64,000 bases of DNA from Polyangiaceae bacterium (GCA_947475525.1 CANJMI010000003.1:62001-126000), one strand, 5' to 3'; shown: positions 1 to 10,734, counted from the first letter of the stretch. Translations and numbers: made by a program. The notes: generated by a model from the letters alone, not told the origin.

Positions 1-566
1 AGGGTCGGCGGAATCGAGCCACAGTCGACGATGACGAACGGCTTGTCCACGCGCTTCGAGTGGTCGTGCACCGCTCGCGCCGCGAGCTCCTTACCGCAGC
101 CCGTCTCGCCGCCGATAAGCAGCGTGAGATCAGTCGCTGCGATTTTTCCGAGACGATCGAAGATGTGTCGCATCCCTTCGCTCTGGCCGACCAGGGGGCC
201 GAACGCGGGAATGTTCGAGACGGAGACTTTCTCGAGGCCAGCGGGCTCAAACTGAATCGAAGTGGTGCCGATCCGCAAAGTTGCCGCGACCGCGAGGACG
301 ATCTCGCCGATCCGTACGTCCCCTACGTACGTGCCGTTGCGGCTGCCGAGGTCGCGCACCCGCACGCCGTCTTCGGTCGCTAGGAACTCGACGTGCACCG
401 CGCTCACCTTCGCGTCGTCGACGACGATCTGGCACGCGGGATTGCGTCCGAGGATGACGGGGTCTTGTCCGACCTCGATCCATGGGTCGCCAGTGCTGGT
501 CCGGATCCGACCTTCGCGCACATGAACGCGATTGCGACTTCCTATCGTTGCGTCGATTCGAGCCAT
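1..566 (-). CDS. FHA-domain sigma-54-dependent regulator (partial)
   Basis: This is the N-terminal part of an enhancer-binding activator; the C-terminus lies beyond base 1. Reading the minus strand from ATG at 566, about residues 25-95 form an FHA (phosphothreonine-binding) domain with the motifs LGRNPACQI, SAVHVEF and DLGSRNGTYVG. A sigma-54 AAA+ domain then begins, with the Walker A motif GGETGCGKE and the following VDCGSIPP. In this family the FHA domain senses a phosphorylated partner and the AAA+ domain drives sigma-54 RNA polymerase. The gene lies 91 bp downstream of a Ser/Thr kinase gene on the same strand, a common myxobacterial pairing, so the kinase probably controls it. The start follows the only in-frame ATG before the FHA domain. 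Domain identity is confident; the target genes are unknown. Confidence 0.9.
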   Translation of the reverse strand, partial: MARIDATIGSRNRVHVREGRIRTSTGDPWIEVGQDPVILGRNPACQIVVDDAKVSAVHVEFLATEDGVRVRDLGSRNGTYVGDVRIGEIVLAVAATLRIGTTSIQFEPAGLEKVSVSNIPAFGPLVGQSEGMRHIFDRLGKIAATDLTLLIGGETGCGKELAARAVHDHSKRVDKPFVIVDCGSIPPT

Positions 567-657
567 CGTTCCATTCTCTGCGGTGTTCGTGTTCGGTGCC
601 GATCGGGGAAGGGCCCCCGCTCGCGTGAAAGCTTCGAGCGCGCTGGATTGCGTTCAC

Positions 658-1788
658 TCATTGTCGTGGTCGCCAGCTGTCGCTGCCCTCGGTTGCGGTC
701 GCCGATGTGGCCCATTCGGCGCTGGCCTCGGTCATCGTTGCCGGTTCGTCATCGCCTGGCCTGTTTCCGAGCGATGGGGCCGCAGCTTGTGCGCGACGGG
801 TCTGGGCACCGGGGAGGCAGGCGCGCCACTCGACGAGTGCCTCCTCGGCCGAGTCGAATCGCAGATCAGGTTCTCGCTGCAACGCTTTGGCAAGGAACCG
901 CTCGAGCGCGCCGGGCCAGTGGTCTCGCGTCGCTTCGGAGAGACTCGGCGCCACGCGGTCGAGCTTCAGGGCGATCACCGTTCCGGCGCTCGGGCCTTCA
1001 AACGGTAGTCGGCCAGCAAGGGCTCGATATGCGACCGCGCCCAGCGCATAAATATCGCAGCGCTGATCCACTCGGGCCGCACTCCTGACTTGCTCCGGGG
1101 CCATGTAAGCGAATGAGCCAAGCGTGGCATCGAAATCGGTCAGACTGGGTTCGTCGCGGTGCCCACCGTGTTTGTGTGAGAGCTTCGAGATACCGAAGTC
1201 GAGAATCTTCGCCCGCTCCGGTCGCAGCGGATCGCGCGTCCGTTCGAGAAAAATATTTCCCGGTTTCAGGTCGCGATGAATGACTCCCGCCTGGTGCGCT
1301 GCGGCCAGGCCGAGAAGCGTGTCGTCGATAAGCGGCCCGACCTCGGCGAATGGCAAGTAGAGCTCGCGCTTCAGCCGCTCGGACAGCGACTCGCCCTCCA
1401 GCTTTTCGAAGATGAGAAAATGCGTTCCGTTTGCATCTCGATCGTGTCCGAGAAGCTTGCACACGTACTCGCTGTCGATCGACGCGCACACCAGCGCTTC
1501 ACGCTCGAACCGCGCGACGAGGTCGGGCTTCAACGCGGCCTTGGCGAGCAACACTTTGATCGCCACTTCGTGGCCGGTGCCGGGAGCACGGGCACCCCAA
1601 ACCTCACCCATGCCGCCCCGGCCGAGAAGCTGGGTGACTTGAAATCCCGCGAGGGTGTCGCCTGGGTGGATCGCCAAGAAGCCTGGATCGGGACAGTACC
1701 GGACGCGGGGGCTCCGGTGGAAGCGCAATGCACGGCCTGTCGCAACTTCCGCCGTGACTTGGTAGGTTAGCGGCCCAATGGCCCGCAC
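658..1788 (-). CDS. Ser/Thr protein kinase (PknB-like)
   Basis: Eukaryotic-type Ser/Thr kinase. Its single catalytic domain spans about residues 45-310, with the glycine loop GRGGMG (56-61), the ATP lysine in VAIK (75-78), the catalytic loop HRDLKPGN (171-178), DFG (197-199) and APE (230-232), so it should be active. There is no clear transmembrane helix; the C-terminal 65 residues are low-complexity, so it is probably cytoplasmic. The listed start is a GTG that would overlap the divergent gene at 1778 by 11 bp. TTG codons at 1728 or 1677 are plausible real starts, the latter about 18 residues before the glycine loop. The FHA-sigma54 regulator follows on the same strand and is a likely target (inference). 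Confidence 0.9.
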   Translation of the reverse strand: MRAIGPLTYQVTAEVATGRALRFHRSPRVRYCPDPGFLAIHPGDTLAGFQVTQLLGRGGMGEVWGARAPGTGHEVAIKVLLAKAALKPDLVARFEREALVCASIDSEYVCKLLGHDRDANGTHFLIFEKLEGESLSERLKRELYLPFAEVGPLIDDTLLGLAAAHQAGVIHRDLKPGNIFLERTRDPLRPERAKILDFGISKLSHKHGGHRDEPSLTDFDATLGSFAYMAPEQVRSAARVDQRCDIYALGAVAYRALAGRLPFEGPSAGTVIALKLDRVAPSLSEATRDHWPGALERFLAKALQREPDLRFDSAEEALVEWRACLPGAQTRRAQAAAPSLGNRPGDDEPATMTEASAEWATSATATEGSDSWRPRQ

Positions 1789-2167
1789 AGTCGATGATGT
1801 TGAGTTGTACTTGAGGAGCCTCGATCGCCAATACGTGCGCGATGGCGAGGCTTTCGTTCTCGCAAGCGGGCTCGAGGAAACCTCGATAGGCCTGCTCGTT
1901 CACGATCCACTCGTGCTGGTGAGAGTCGACATCGGTACGGCCCCGACCGACTCGGTACGGCAGGTCGCTTTGTTCCGTCGCTTGCTTGAGCTGAACGGCG
2001 AGGACCTCATCCACTCTTCGTACAGTCTCGAAGGCGACCAAATTAGTCTCGGCGCCGGCTTACGTCTCGAGAACCTCGACATGAACGAAGTCGCTTCGGT
2101 GCTCTCGGAGGTCGACCTCGCTCTCGCGCGACATGCCCAGCCGCTCCGTGCACTGGCTCGCGGCTGA
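1778..2167 (+). CDS. Small CesT/YbjN-like protein
   Basis: A 129-residue acidic soluble protein with no signal peptide. The alternating pattern (an N-terminal helix, then strands around LVRVDIGTAP, LFRRLLELN and a terminal helix DMNEVASVLSEVDLALARH) resembles the type III chaperone CesT/YbjN fold. Proteins of this shape are often encoded next to PspA genes. The family call is by pattern only. The gene starts with ATG just inside the 5' end of the divergent kinase frame and ends 61 bp before pspA, so it is probably co-transcribed with pspA. Its function is unknown; a partner-binding or chaperone role is an inference. Confidence 0.7.
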   Translation: MARTVDDVELYLRSLDRQYVRDGEAFVLASGLEETSIGLLVHDPLVLVRVDIGTAPTDSVRQVALFRRLLELNGEDLIHSSYSLEGDQISLGAGLRLENLDMNEVASVLSEVDLALARHAQPLRALARG

Positions 2168-2228
2168 GACGCGACACGCTCGGCGACGAGCTTTACCTTT
2201 TTTTCTCGATCCACTGGGGACACTCAAA

Positions 2229-3073
<845 letters not shown>

Positions 3074-3077
<4 letters not shown>

Positions 3078-5878
3078 AGGACAACAACACTGTCCACGCG
3101 GAGGATTTGCCCGCACTTCTCGATCGCTTGGGGGCGAGTTCCTCCGACGGTCTCACTCACGCCGAAGCGCAGGTGCGCCTCACGCAGCACGGCCGCAACG
3201 AGCTACCGGAGCAGCCCGGCGAGCCCAACTGGAAGCGCTTCCTCGCCCAGTTTACCAACCCGATCGTGGTCACGCTTTTGGTCGCGGCGAGCATCGCGAT
3301 CTTCGTTGGAGTGCAGGAGGCGAAGGGTAGTTTTCTCTCGCGTTTCGCGGACGCGCTCGCGATCATTCTCATCGTCGCGATCAACGCGGTGATTGGTTAT
3401 TACCAGGAGCAACGCGCCGAAGCTGCGCTCGATGCACTCCGGAAACTCGCGGCCCCGAACGCACGCGTCCGGCGTGACGGCGTGGTGACGGAATGCCTCG
3501 CGGCCCTGCTCGTCCCGGGCGATCTCGTAGAGCTCGAGGCAGGCGATGCCATCCCCGCCGATGCTCGGCTCGTGCAGTCGTTTGGATTCGCGACCGAGGA
3601 ATCTGCACTGACGGGTGAGACCGTACCGCGCGTCAAAGATGCCTTGGCTCAGGTGGACGCCGCGAGCCCGCTCGCAGAGCGCGATACGATGGTCTTTACC
3701 GGGACGACCGTCGTCCGTGGTCGCGCGCGTGCGATCGTCACGCACACCGGCGCTCACTCCGAGCTCGGTCGCATCGGTCAGTTGATAGCGGAGATCGGCG
3801 AACAGAAGACGCCCCTCGAGGAGCGACTCGACGCGTTCGGTCACGTGATCCTCTGGAGCTGCCTCGCGCTCTCTTGCGCGTTGATGGCGTGGGGCTTTCT
3901 GCGACCGCGATTCTTCGGCGGATTTTCGCGGCCGTGGCACGGGCTCTTGCTCGAGGCGGTGGCGCTCGCGGTTGCCGCAATTCCCGAGGGCCTTCCCGCG
4001 ATAACGACGATCACGCTCGCGCTCGGCATGCAGCGGATGGCGCGGCGCGGAGCCATCGTACGTAAACTTCCTGCGGTCGAGACGCTCGGGGCCGCGACCG
4101 TCATCTGTTCCGACAAGACCGGCACGCTCACGCAAAACGCGATGACCGTGCGCGCCGTTTACACGTACGGTTGCGCGTACCGCGTGACGGGCGAGGGCTA
4201 CAACCCGGCAGGCGCGATCCGTGAAGCGTCGGCCGATGGTGTCGTCGTCACGACGTTGCGCCCCGCGCTCGAGCAGCTGCTTGTCAGCGCAGCGCTTTGC
4301 AACAATGCGCGCATCGAGGCGTCGGAGGGCAGCTGGCGCGTGATAGGCGATCCCACCGAGGGCGCGCTGCTCGCACTCGCAGAGAAGGGTGGCCTGCCGC
4401 CTGCGTCGGTGCGCGCGTGTTCCGTCGTGCTCACGGAGGTTCCTTTCGATAGCAATCGCAAGCGTATGACGATCGTGGCTCGCGACGAGCGCGGCCGCGA
4501 AATCGCCCACGTGAAGGGCAGTGTCGATGTCCTCTTGTCCCGCTGCGATCGTTGCGTGACGGGCACGGGCGTCACGCCACTTACGGAGTCGATGCGAGAG
4601 GAGATCACGGTCGCCGCGACCGCCTTGAGCGAGCAATCCCTGCGCGTTCTCGCGATTTGCCGCCGTGAACGCCACGGAGAACGACCGGAGTCAGGCTCCG
4701 ACGATTCTGAGCACTTCGAGCGAGAGTTGACGTTCCTTGGCTTGGTCGGGATGCTCGACCCCCCGCGCCCGGGCGTCGAGGCGGCGATCGCTACGTGCCA
4801 AGCTGCAGGTATTCGGGCCGTCATGATCACTGGCGACGACCGCGCGACGGCCTGCGCGATCGCCAAAGATGTCGGCATGTGGGAGCCGGGGGACACCGCC
4901 ATCACGGGCGCCGAGCTCGAGCTTATGGACGAGGCCGCGCTCGACCGGCGCGTCATGCACATCAAGGTGTTTGCGCGCTCGACACCGGAGCACAAGCTGC
5001 GGATCGTCCGAGCCTTTAAGCGAGCCGGGCATGTAGTGGCGATGACAGGCGATGGCGTCAACGACGCACCCGCGCTACGCGAAGCGAACATCGGCGTGGC
5101 GATGGGCAAGACGGGAACCGACGTCGCTCGCCAAGCCGCTGACCTCGTGCTGGCGGATGACAATTTCGCGACCATTGTCGACGCCGTACGCGAAGGGCGC
5201 TCGATCTACCGCAACATTCAGAAGTTCATTTTCTTCCTGCTCAGTGCAAACATGGGCCTGGTTATCACGGTTTTTGCCGTGTCTTTTGTCGCGTCATGGC
5301 CGCCGCTCACGCCGCTGATGGTGCTGTGGATCAACCTCGTCACCAACGGGCTTCCGGCGCTCGCGCTTGGGATCGATCCCGGCGATCGTCGCTTGATGGA
5401 AGAGTCTCCGCGCGATCCGGCCGAGCGGCTGATGATGTTCCGCGACTACCTCGGTATGCTGTTCGTGGGCGGCGTGATGGCGAGCGCGGCGATCGCCATT
5501 TACGCTGTCGCGCCCCAGACCGAGGAAGGCCTCGAGAAGGCGCGGGCGCTCGCGTTCACGCTCCTCGCGGTCTCGCCGTTGATGCACGCGTTCAGCTGCC
5601 GTAGTCCGATACGCTCGGTGCTTCAGTGCCGTCCATTCGTCAGCATTCCGCTTGTGATCGCGGTGCTCGTAAGCGCGGCGATTCACCTCGTTGCCGTGCT
5701 CGTTCCGAGCTTGCAGCCCATCTTCCGCACCTTCCCGATCTCGAGCTCTGAGTGGATGTTCGTGCTCGCGCTGTCGGCGCTCGTGCTGCCTGCCGTGGAG
5801 CTCGGGAAGTTCGTCAATCGGATCTGGCTGCGCGGAAAAGGCATCGCGCCGGCGTCGATTCGTCTCGGGGGTAGGTGA
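3074..5878 (+). CDS. P2-type cation-transporting ATPase (Ca2+-ATPase-like)
   Basis: A 934-residue P-type ATPase of the SERCA/PMCA branch, which pumps cations across the inner membrane. It has the actuator motif TGE (180-182), the TM4 motif PEGLP (304-308), the phosphorylation site DKTGT (347-351), MITGD (584-588), TGDGVND (658-664) and the C-terminal transmembrane bundle. Ion-site residues are partly non-canonical. TM5 reads SANMGL, where SERCA has an acidic residue after N-x-G. TM6 reads NLVTNGLP, with Asn where Ca2+ pumps usually have Asp. One site at most may be conserved and the transported ion is uncertain. The TTG start overlaps the pspA stop. The end overlaps the next gene by 4 bp, suggesting a three-gene transcript. 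Confidence 0.92.
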
Positions 5879-7341
5879 TTCGAAGTCGCATCGCCGGAGC
5901 CCTCGCGTTTGCGCTCGCGCTCGCTGCGGTTCCGGCCTTGGCGCGTACACGCGGGCTGCGCGCTACGACCATGAGGGAAGCTCCCGAGCTCGACGGTGTG
6001 CCCGGTGAGTGGGACGCGGAATTTCGAGATCTAAGCGCCGTTGTGCGCGGCGCGCCGGCCTCACCGCAGGACCTCACGGCTCGCGTGGCGCTCGCATACG
6101 ACGCGACGAATCTCTACGTGGCCGCCGAGGTGACCGATGACCGACTCGTCGTGGGCGGGGATTGGCTCGAGCTCATCCTCGGTGTGCCCGGCGGAACGGT
6201 GGAGCGTGTGCGATTCGACCCCGGGGACAGCTCACACGTTCGAGGTGTCGCGCGCACCGCGGGCGGCGCGGTCATCGAGGGCGCTCGCGTCGTCCTCGCA
6301 TCGACCGCAACGGGGTGGTCCGTCGAAGCGAGTGTGCCATGGGCTCGCATTCCGAAGAGTGACCGGGTTCGCGTCGGTTACCGCGCCGCGCTCGCGTTGC
6401 ATGACGCGGACGCGTCCAACGCGGTCGAGTCCGTGATGGCGACGAGTGAGGCTCTCGCATACGACGCGCTGCCGCCGCTCTCGATGGAGGCGGAGCTCAG
6501 CTTGGGGGCGGGGCTCCTGCGCGAGCGCGGCCTCACGATGCCCCCGCGGCTCAATATCCTTGCCGATGTCGCGGGTGATTCGCGCTTCGAACGTGTGCTC
6601 GTGTACGACCGTTACCTGGTCGTGCTCGGTCCGGGGTTTCGCTCCGGGATCGAGTATTTTTACCGCGATCTCGGCGGGAGCGAGCACCTTCGCATCGAGG
6701 TTTCCGATTCGACGGGTGATCGAAAAGACGACATCGCTTACCGTCGCCTCACCCCCGAGGGCGAGCTCGCGGTGCTGTTGAGCTTTCAGGACGGCGGTGA
6801 CGTTCCTACGGTTGTCTCCTCCACGCTTGTTCCGTCGGCGGGTCCCGTCGCAGCCGCACCGCATGCGGGGAGTGGCGCCGAGCGAACGCACGTGCCACCG
6901 ACGCTAGCGCCGCTTGTCCCGCGGGGCGTCATCGATGTGCACCAAACGGCGAGTGGCACGGTGGTCTTCGCGGCGAAGCCGGCAGGCACCGATTCAGACG
7001 CGGTCTACACGCTCTACAAGCAGCGCCGCGCCGTCGATGGCCCTCCACGCTTCGATGTCAGCGCCGACTTTTCGGAGGACGCGCGCCCCGAGCGGCTCGT
7101 CGTGCACGGCGCCGACCTCGTCGTCTTCGGGCCGGGCTTTCGTGGCGGTCGCAGCTTCGCGGCGCTGACGCTCGAGGTGGACGCGGCCGAGCTCGAGTCG
7201 GTCACGGCGCGCGACGTCGACGGGGACGGCAAGATGGACGTCGTGGCCTCGTGGCGCACCTCGGGCCGCACGTGGTCGGTGACCTACCGCATCCGCGGCG
7301 GACAATTCGAGCGCGTTGATTCCAGCACGCCGCCCCCGTGA
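5875..7341 (+). CDS. Secreted CBM9-like protein with duplicated C-terminal unit
   Basis: A 488-residue exported protein. A signal peptide (about residues 1-23, ending ALA) precedes a CBM9/DOMON-like beta-sandwich (about 30-185, with LDGVPGEWDAEF, YDATNLYVAAEVTDD and WSVEASVPW), a fold often seen in carbohydrate- or heme-binding exported proteins. Two related units follow, at about 225-303 and 391-480. Both read roughly AD-x-x-x-D-x-R-x-ER-x-x-V then LVV-x-GPGFR-x-G and end with an Asp-rich loop (DVDGDGKMD in the second) that could bind calcium. The GTG start overlaps the ATPase stop by 4 bp. The ligand is unknown, and the link to the cation pump is suggestive only. Confidence 0.75.
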   Translation: MIRSRIAGALAFALALAAVPALARTRGLRATTMREAPELDGVPGEWDAEFRDLSAVVRGAPASPQDLTARVALAYDATNLYVAAEVTDDRLVVGGDWLELILGVPGGTVERVRFDPGDSSHVRGVARTAGGAVIEGARVVLASTATGWSVEASVPWARIPKSDRVRVGYRAALALHDADASNAVESVMATSEALAYDALPPLSMEAELSLGAGLLRERGLTMPPRLNILADVAGDSRFERVLVYDRYLVVLGPGFRSGIEYFYRDLGGSEHLRIEVSDSTGDRKDDIAYRRLTPEGELAVLLSFQDGGDVPTVVSSTLVPSAGPVAAAPHAGSGAERTHVPPTLAPLVPRGVIDVHQTASGTVVFAAKPAGTDSDAVYTLYKQRRAVDGPPRFDVSADFSEDARPERLVVHGADLVVFGPGFRGGRSFAALTLEVDAAELESVTARDVDGDGKMDVVASWRTSGRTWSVTYRIRGGQFERVDSSTPPP

Positions 7342-7361
7342 GCCGCCTGCTCACGCGGTTT

Positions 7362-7405
7362 CGCGAAACAAAAAGCAGGCGGCGCAGCCTTTCGACCGCG
7401 CCGCC
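7362..7405 (-). terminator. Intrinsic terminator after khpB
   Basis: On the minus strand an 8-bp GC stem (GGCGGCGC at 7378-7385 pairing with GCGCCGCC at 7398-7405, loop of 12 nt) is followed by TGCTTTTTGTTT, a typical Rho-independent terminator. It lies 26 bp beyond the khpB stop and would end the rpmH-khpB transcript. An overlapping longer inverted repeat (7342-7351 with 7374-7383, 10 bp perfect) could serve the convergent plus-strand gene, though no T-tract follows it on that side. Confidence 0.75.
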
Positions 7406-7430
7406 ATCTTTCGTGCACCGGCAAACCGTT

Positions 7431-8030
7431 TCAGGTCGCTTCGCGCACGGGGATGATTTGCACCCGCCGCGCGGTGCCTTTGCCTTCACTCTTCGTCAGC
7501 ACGCCCGTGAACTTCGCGAGGGCGAGATGGACGATGCGTCGGTCCTGCGCGCTCATTGGCTCGAAGGTGATGATCTTCCCTTCGTCTACCGCTTGCTGGC
7601 CGAGGCGTTGCGCCATCGTGGCAAGGGCCTGCTCGCGACGCTGGCGGTAGCCGTCTGCGTCGATGAGGACATGCCGTCGTGACAAGGTCGGTCGGTTGAT
7701 CACGCGGTTGCAGATGAACTGCAGTGCCGCGAGCGTATCACCCTTCTTACCGATGAGGCGCGACGCATCCGTCCCGCTTATCTCGATACGAATGTCGCTC
7801 TCCGGATCTTCCGGTTCGTTCTCCATCAGGTCGACGGTGCAGTCCATCCCCATCCGGGTCAGGACATCGACAATGAGATCGAGCGCGCGATCGGCGCGTC
7901 CGTCCTCAACGAATTCTTCCGGTTCGCTGGCTACGGCGTCGCCGCCGTCATCGTCGCCTGAGCGCGCTTCTCCCGCGTTGGCGGTTGGAAGTTCCTCGTG
8001 CTCGTTCGACTCATCCACGTTGCTGGACAT
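7431..8030 (-). CDS. khpB: KhpB/Jag RNA-binding protein (KH-R3H)
   Basis: RNA-binding protein of the Jag/SpoIIIJ-associated family, linked in other bacteria to cell elongation and sRNA binding. An acidic N-terminal linker is followed by a Jag-type KH domain with the GxxG loop in RLIGKKGDTL, and then an R3H domain with the RxxxH motif in DRRIVH. It is last in the rpmH-rnpA-yidD-yidC-khpB operon, the usual position. ATG at 8030 is chosen. A TTG two codons upstream (8036) has slightly better spacing from an AAAGG box and cannot be excluded. Confidence 0.93.
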   Translation of the reverse strand: MSSNVDESNEHEELPTANAGEARSGDDDGGDAVASEPEEFVEDGRADRALDLIVDVLTRMGMDCTVDLMENEPEDPESDIRIEISGTDASRLIGKKGDTLAALQFICNRVINRPTLSRRHVLIDADGYRQRREQALATMAQRLGQQAVDEGKIITFEPMSAQDRRIVHLALAKFTGVLTKSEGKGTARRVQIIPVREAT

Positions 8031-8065
8031 GGTCAATCATACCTTTCGAGTGCATACGGTCGTCG

Positions 8066-9769
8066 TCATGCCGGAGTCGGTTCGCCCGAGCTTGCCTGCG
8101 CTTTGAAGTACCTCTCCACGGAGAGTTGCTGGAGGATGCCAAGCCAAGTGTTGGTCAAGAAGTAGATTCCGAGGCCAGCTGGCAGGAACAGCATCATGAC
8201 CGTGAAGACGGTGGGCATCATCCACTTCATCATCCGTTGCTGCGCCGGATCACCCTGCATGGGCATCAAGTGCTGCTGGAGTATGCTCGAGGCTCCGAGC
8301 ATCGCCGGGATGATGAAGTACTTTCCGGGAGCGGAAAGATCGGGAACGAACGGACCGAACGGCGTGTGGTACAGCTCGACTGCCGTTTGGAGGGAGGTGT
8401 AGAGGGCCCACCAAATCGGCATTTGCAAGAGCACCGGCAGACAACCCAGCATCGGGTTGGATACCTTGTTCTTGCGCCACAGCTCTTGGAGCGCAACGCC
8501 CCGTTGCTGTGCGTCGTCTTTGTATTTTGCGTTGAGCGCATCCATCTCAGGTTTGAGCGTGCGCATCGCCATCGTGCTCTTTATCTGAGCGATGCTCAGA
8601 GGGAACAAGAGGAGCTTCACCGTGATCGTCAGGAGGCAGATAGCCCAGCCCCATGACGACACGATGCTGTTCAAGAAGTAGAGGTAACGGACGAGCCATT
8701 TGCCAATCGCGCCGAACGTTCCCAAGTTCAGGATGTCGGTCGTGGGGCCGGCGCCTCCGCGAATGTTCGCGAGGATCTCGCGTTCCTTCGGGCCAACGTA
8801 GGCGAGCACGCGGTAGGTCGCGGTTTCGTTCGCGGCGAGGGCTCGCTCGCCATAGTTGAGGCGCGAGCGGTAGGTGTGACCGAACTGCGGATCTTTGTCT
8901 TTTTCCGCAAAATGCGCGCCGTCGAAGATTTCTTCGATCAGCGTTTCACCGACGGCCGTGCCACCTTCGACGGGAATCAACGCCTTGGAGAAGTACGATG
9001 TCGACACCGATACGAACGCCAATTCGCCGGGAGCTGTGCGCCACTTTTCGGCGGTGAAGCCTTCGCCTTCGAAGTCCTTCGGGTCGAAGTCGTCGTCGCC
9101 CCAGCGCACCATCTTGCCGCCGCTGTTGACCTCGACTTGCGTCTGGAACTCGCTCTGCCGCTGCCACGAGCTCTTCGTGTCGGCGTCCCGGAACCACTCC
9201 GCGTTCTCGACGCTGAGGCGGTGAGCACGGCGCTCGGTGGCGAGGTTCTTCACCGTGAGCGTCACGTCCAACTCGAATGGTCGGTCGGTCGTTGCGACGA
9301 CCTTGGTTGCGACGGTGGCGGCGTCCTCGTAATGGAACGTGCAGCTCTTCTCGGTGTGCTCGCCGAGCTTCCAATCGAGATCGTCGAACTCGACCTGCTG
9401 GGCGGCGGCGCCGCTGGAGGCCGGCAGGCGCAGGGCGGTGCGGAGGGGCAAGCGCGACTGCAGCGTCGTCGTCACGAGATCCGTCGATTGGCCGTCGTGC
9501 CGTTTACGGTACTTCGCGTCGGTGGGGACAAAGCTTCGAAGCGCGCCGCCTTTGCTCGTCACGACGGCGTCGAATCGCAGGCCGCGGAGGGCGCAGGTTT
9601 GCTCCTCCTTACGGGCGTCCGCGGCGGGCGCGGTGTCGTCGGCGCGGCCGAGGGGCTGTAAGGAGCTCTTGCTCGTCTTCCCCGTGATGGCAGGCCATCC
9701 GTAGGTGATGAAGAGAAAAACGGCCACTCCGAGGAGGAGCCATCGCGTCATGCTGGAGCGTTCTTCCAT
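8066..9769 (-). CDS. yidC: Membrane protein insertase YidC
   Basis: A 567-residue YidC/Oxa1 insertase that folds and inserts inner-membrane proteins with or without SecYEG. An N-terminal anchor (about residues 8-26) is followed by a large periplasmic beta-sandwich domain, as in Gram-negative YidC. The conserved five-helix core (about 350-555) includes GWAICLLTITVKLLLFPL, the cytoplasmic helical hairpin with MRTLKPEMDALNAKYKDD, and NPMLGCLPVLLQMPIWWALY. Length matches Gram-negative YidC, and it sits between yidD and khpB as expected. A second ATG six codons in (9751) is also possible. Confidence 0.97.
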   Translation of the reverse strand: MEERSSMTRWLLLGVAVFLFITYGWPAITGKTSKSSLQPLGRADDTAPAADARKEEQTCALRGLRFDAVVTSKGGALRSFVPTDAKYRKRHDGQSTDLVTTTLQSRLPLRTALRLPASSGAAAQQVEFDDLDWKLGEHTEKSCTFHYEDAATVATKVVATTDRPFELDVTLTVKNLATERRAHRLSVENAEWFRDADTKSSWQRQSEFQTQVEVNSGGKMVRWGDDDFDPKDFEGEGFTAEKWRTAPGELAFVSVSTSYFSKALIPVEGGTAVGETLIEEIFDGAHFAEKDKDPQFGHTYRSRLNYGERALAANETATYRVLAYVGPKEREILANIRGGAGPTTDILNLGTFGAIGKWLVRYLYFLNSIVSSWGWAICLLTITVKLLLFPLSIAQIKSTMAMRTLKPEMDALNAKYKDDAQQRGVALQELWRKNKVSNPMLGCLPVLLQMPIWWALYTSLQTAVELYHTPFGPFVPDLSAPGKYFIIPAMLGASSILQQHLMPMQGDPAQQRMMKWMMPTVFTVMMLFLPAGLGIYFLTNTWLGILQQLSVERYFKAQASSGEPTPA

Positions 9770-9835
9770 GGTCTACGCACGCACGGCGAAGGTGTTGCTG
9801 CCGTGGTCCTGCTGGGCTGAAATTACCGTAGTCAC

Positions 9836-10075
9836 TCAGCCCTCTTTCAGGACGGGCGGCGGAGGATCGTAGCCGCCCGGATGAAACGGGTGACATTTAC
9901 TCAGTCGCTTCGCCGAAAGCAAGCTTCCGCGTACGGCGCCGTGCATGCGAACGCACGCGTAGGCGTAGGCGGAACACGACGGATCGAAGCGACAGACATT
10001 GCCTAGGACGGCACGGATAAGCTTCGAGAGCGTCAGCTGGTAGGCGCGAATGAAGAGGAGGAGAATCCAGCGCAT
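9836..10075 (-). CDS. yidD: Membrane protein insertion factor YidD
   Basis: A 79-residue YidD, a small amphipathic membrane-associated protein that assists YidC-dependent insertion. The signature is intact: LIRAYQ-type N-terminus, CRFDPSCSAYA with its paired cysteines, then LSKCHPFHPGGYDPPP. It lies between rnpA (42 bp upstream) and yidC (66 bp downstream) in the conserved operon order. Confidence 0.96.
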   Translation of the reverse strand: MRWILLLFIRAYQLTLSKLIRAVLGNVCRFDPSCSAYAYACVRMHGAVRGSLLSAKRLSKCHPFHPGGYDPPPPVLKEG

Positions 10076-10117
10076 CGCGTGTGTTTCCGAGTCCGCCCGT
10101 GATACCGCTCTTGCGGG

Positions 10118-10597
10118 TCAGCCCGCCTCGTCGGCTACCGTCTTGGAAGCGGCGCCTTTGGGCTTCAGCCCGCGTCGCGTCTTGGCGCGCGCTCGTTCAA
10201 GAGCGACGGTCAAGTCGCGGGCGACGAGGTCGGCGGTCGCCCCCTGAATGCTCGCTGCGGCGACCACCACCACCTCGAGTCCGACGGGCAGAATCACGTG
10301 GCGAAACCACTCGCGGATGAGGCGCTTGGCGCGATTGCGTTCAACGGCGTTGCCCACCTTGCGGGACGCGATGATCCCGAGCCTCGCCGGTCGGTCCGAG
10401 CCACTGCTCTCATGATGGACGAGGACGAGGCCGCACGTGCACCGCGCGGGCAATCCGGAGCGCTGAACGAGCGTAAACTCGCTGCGACGCAGGATGCGTT
10501 TTGATTTGGAGAAGGCCGCCGGCTGTCGCGAGGAGGCAACAGCGGACGTGCCGGACGACAGACTGCCGGACGACAGACTGCCGGTTACTTCTTCCAA
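10118..10597 (-). CDS. rnpA: Ribonuclease P protein component
   Basis: Protein subunit of RNase P, which matures the 5' ends of tRNAs. The core spans RILRRSEF, then [26 protein letters not shown], the RNR signature. The start is not obvious. No ATG or GTG occurs in frame between the rpmH stop and the core. The nearest candidate is the TTG at 10597, which overlaps the end of rpmH by 13 nt and gives 159 residues. The same frame is open through the whole of rpmH to an ATG at 10747, which would give 209 residues. A 15-bp tandem duplication just before the core encodes [12 protein letters not shown]. The C-terminus carries a basic tail longer than usual. Confidence 0.93.
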   Translation of the reverse strand: MEEVTGSLSSGSLSSGTSAVASSRQPAAFSKSKRILRRSEFTLVQRSGLPARCTCGLVLVHHESSGSDRPARLGIIASRKVGNAVERNRAKRLIREWFRHVILPVGLEVVVVAAASIQGATADLVARDLTVALERARAKTRRGLKPKGAASKTVADEAG

Positions 10598-10734
10598 GTC
10601 GCGACGGTCAGACGCTTGCGGCCCTTGCGACGCCGGTTGGCGATGATCTTCTGGCCTCCGGTGCTGCTCATACGCTTGCGATAGCCGTGGGTTCGCGCCC
10701 GGCTGAGATTGTGTGGCTGATACGTGCGCTTCAT
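10585..10734 (-). CDS. rpmH: 50S ribosomal protein L34
   Basis: A 49-residue ribosomal protein L34 with the complete family sequence: [19 protein letters not shown] at the start, then [21 protein letters not shown]. It is the first gene of the operon and has a good sigma-70-like promoter 36 bp upstream. Its 3' end overlaps the probable rnpA start, and the entire gene lies inside an open rnpA frame. Confidence 0.97.
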   Translation of the reverse strand: MKRTYQPHNLSRARTHGYRKRMSSTGGQKIIANRRRKGRKRLTVATWKK

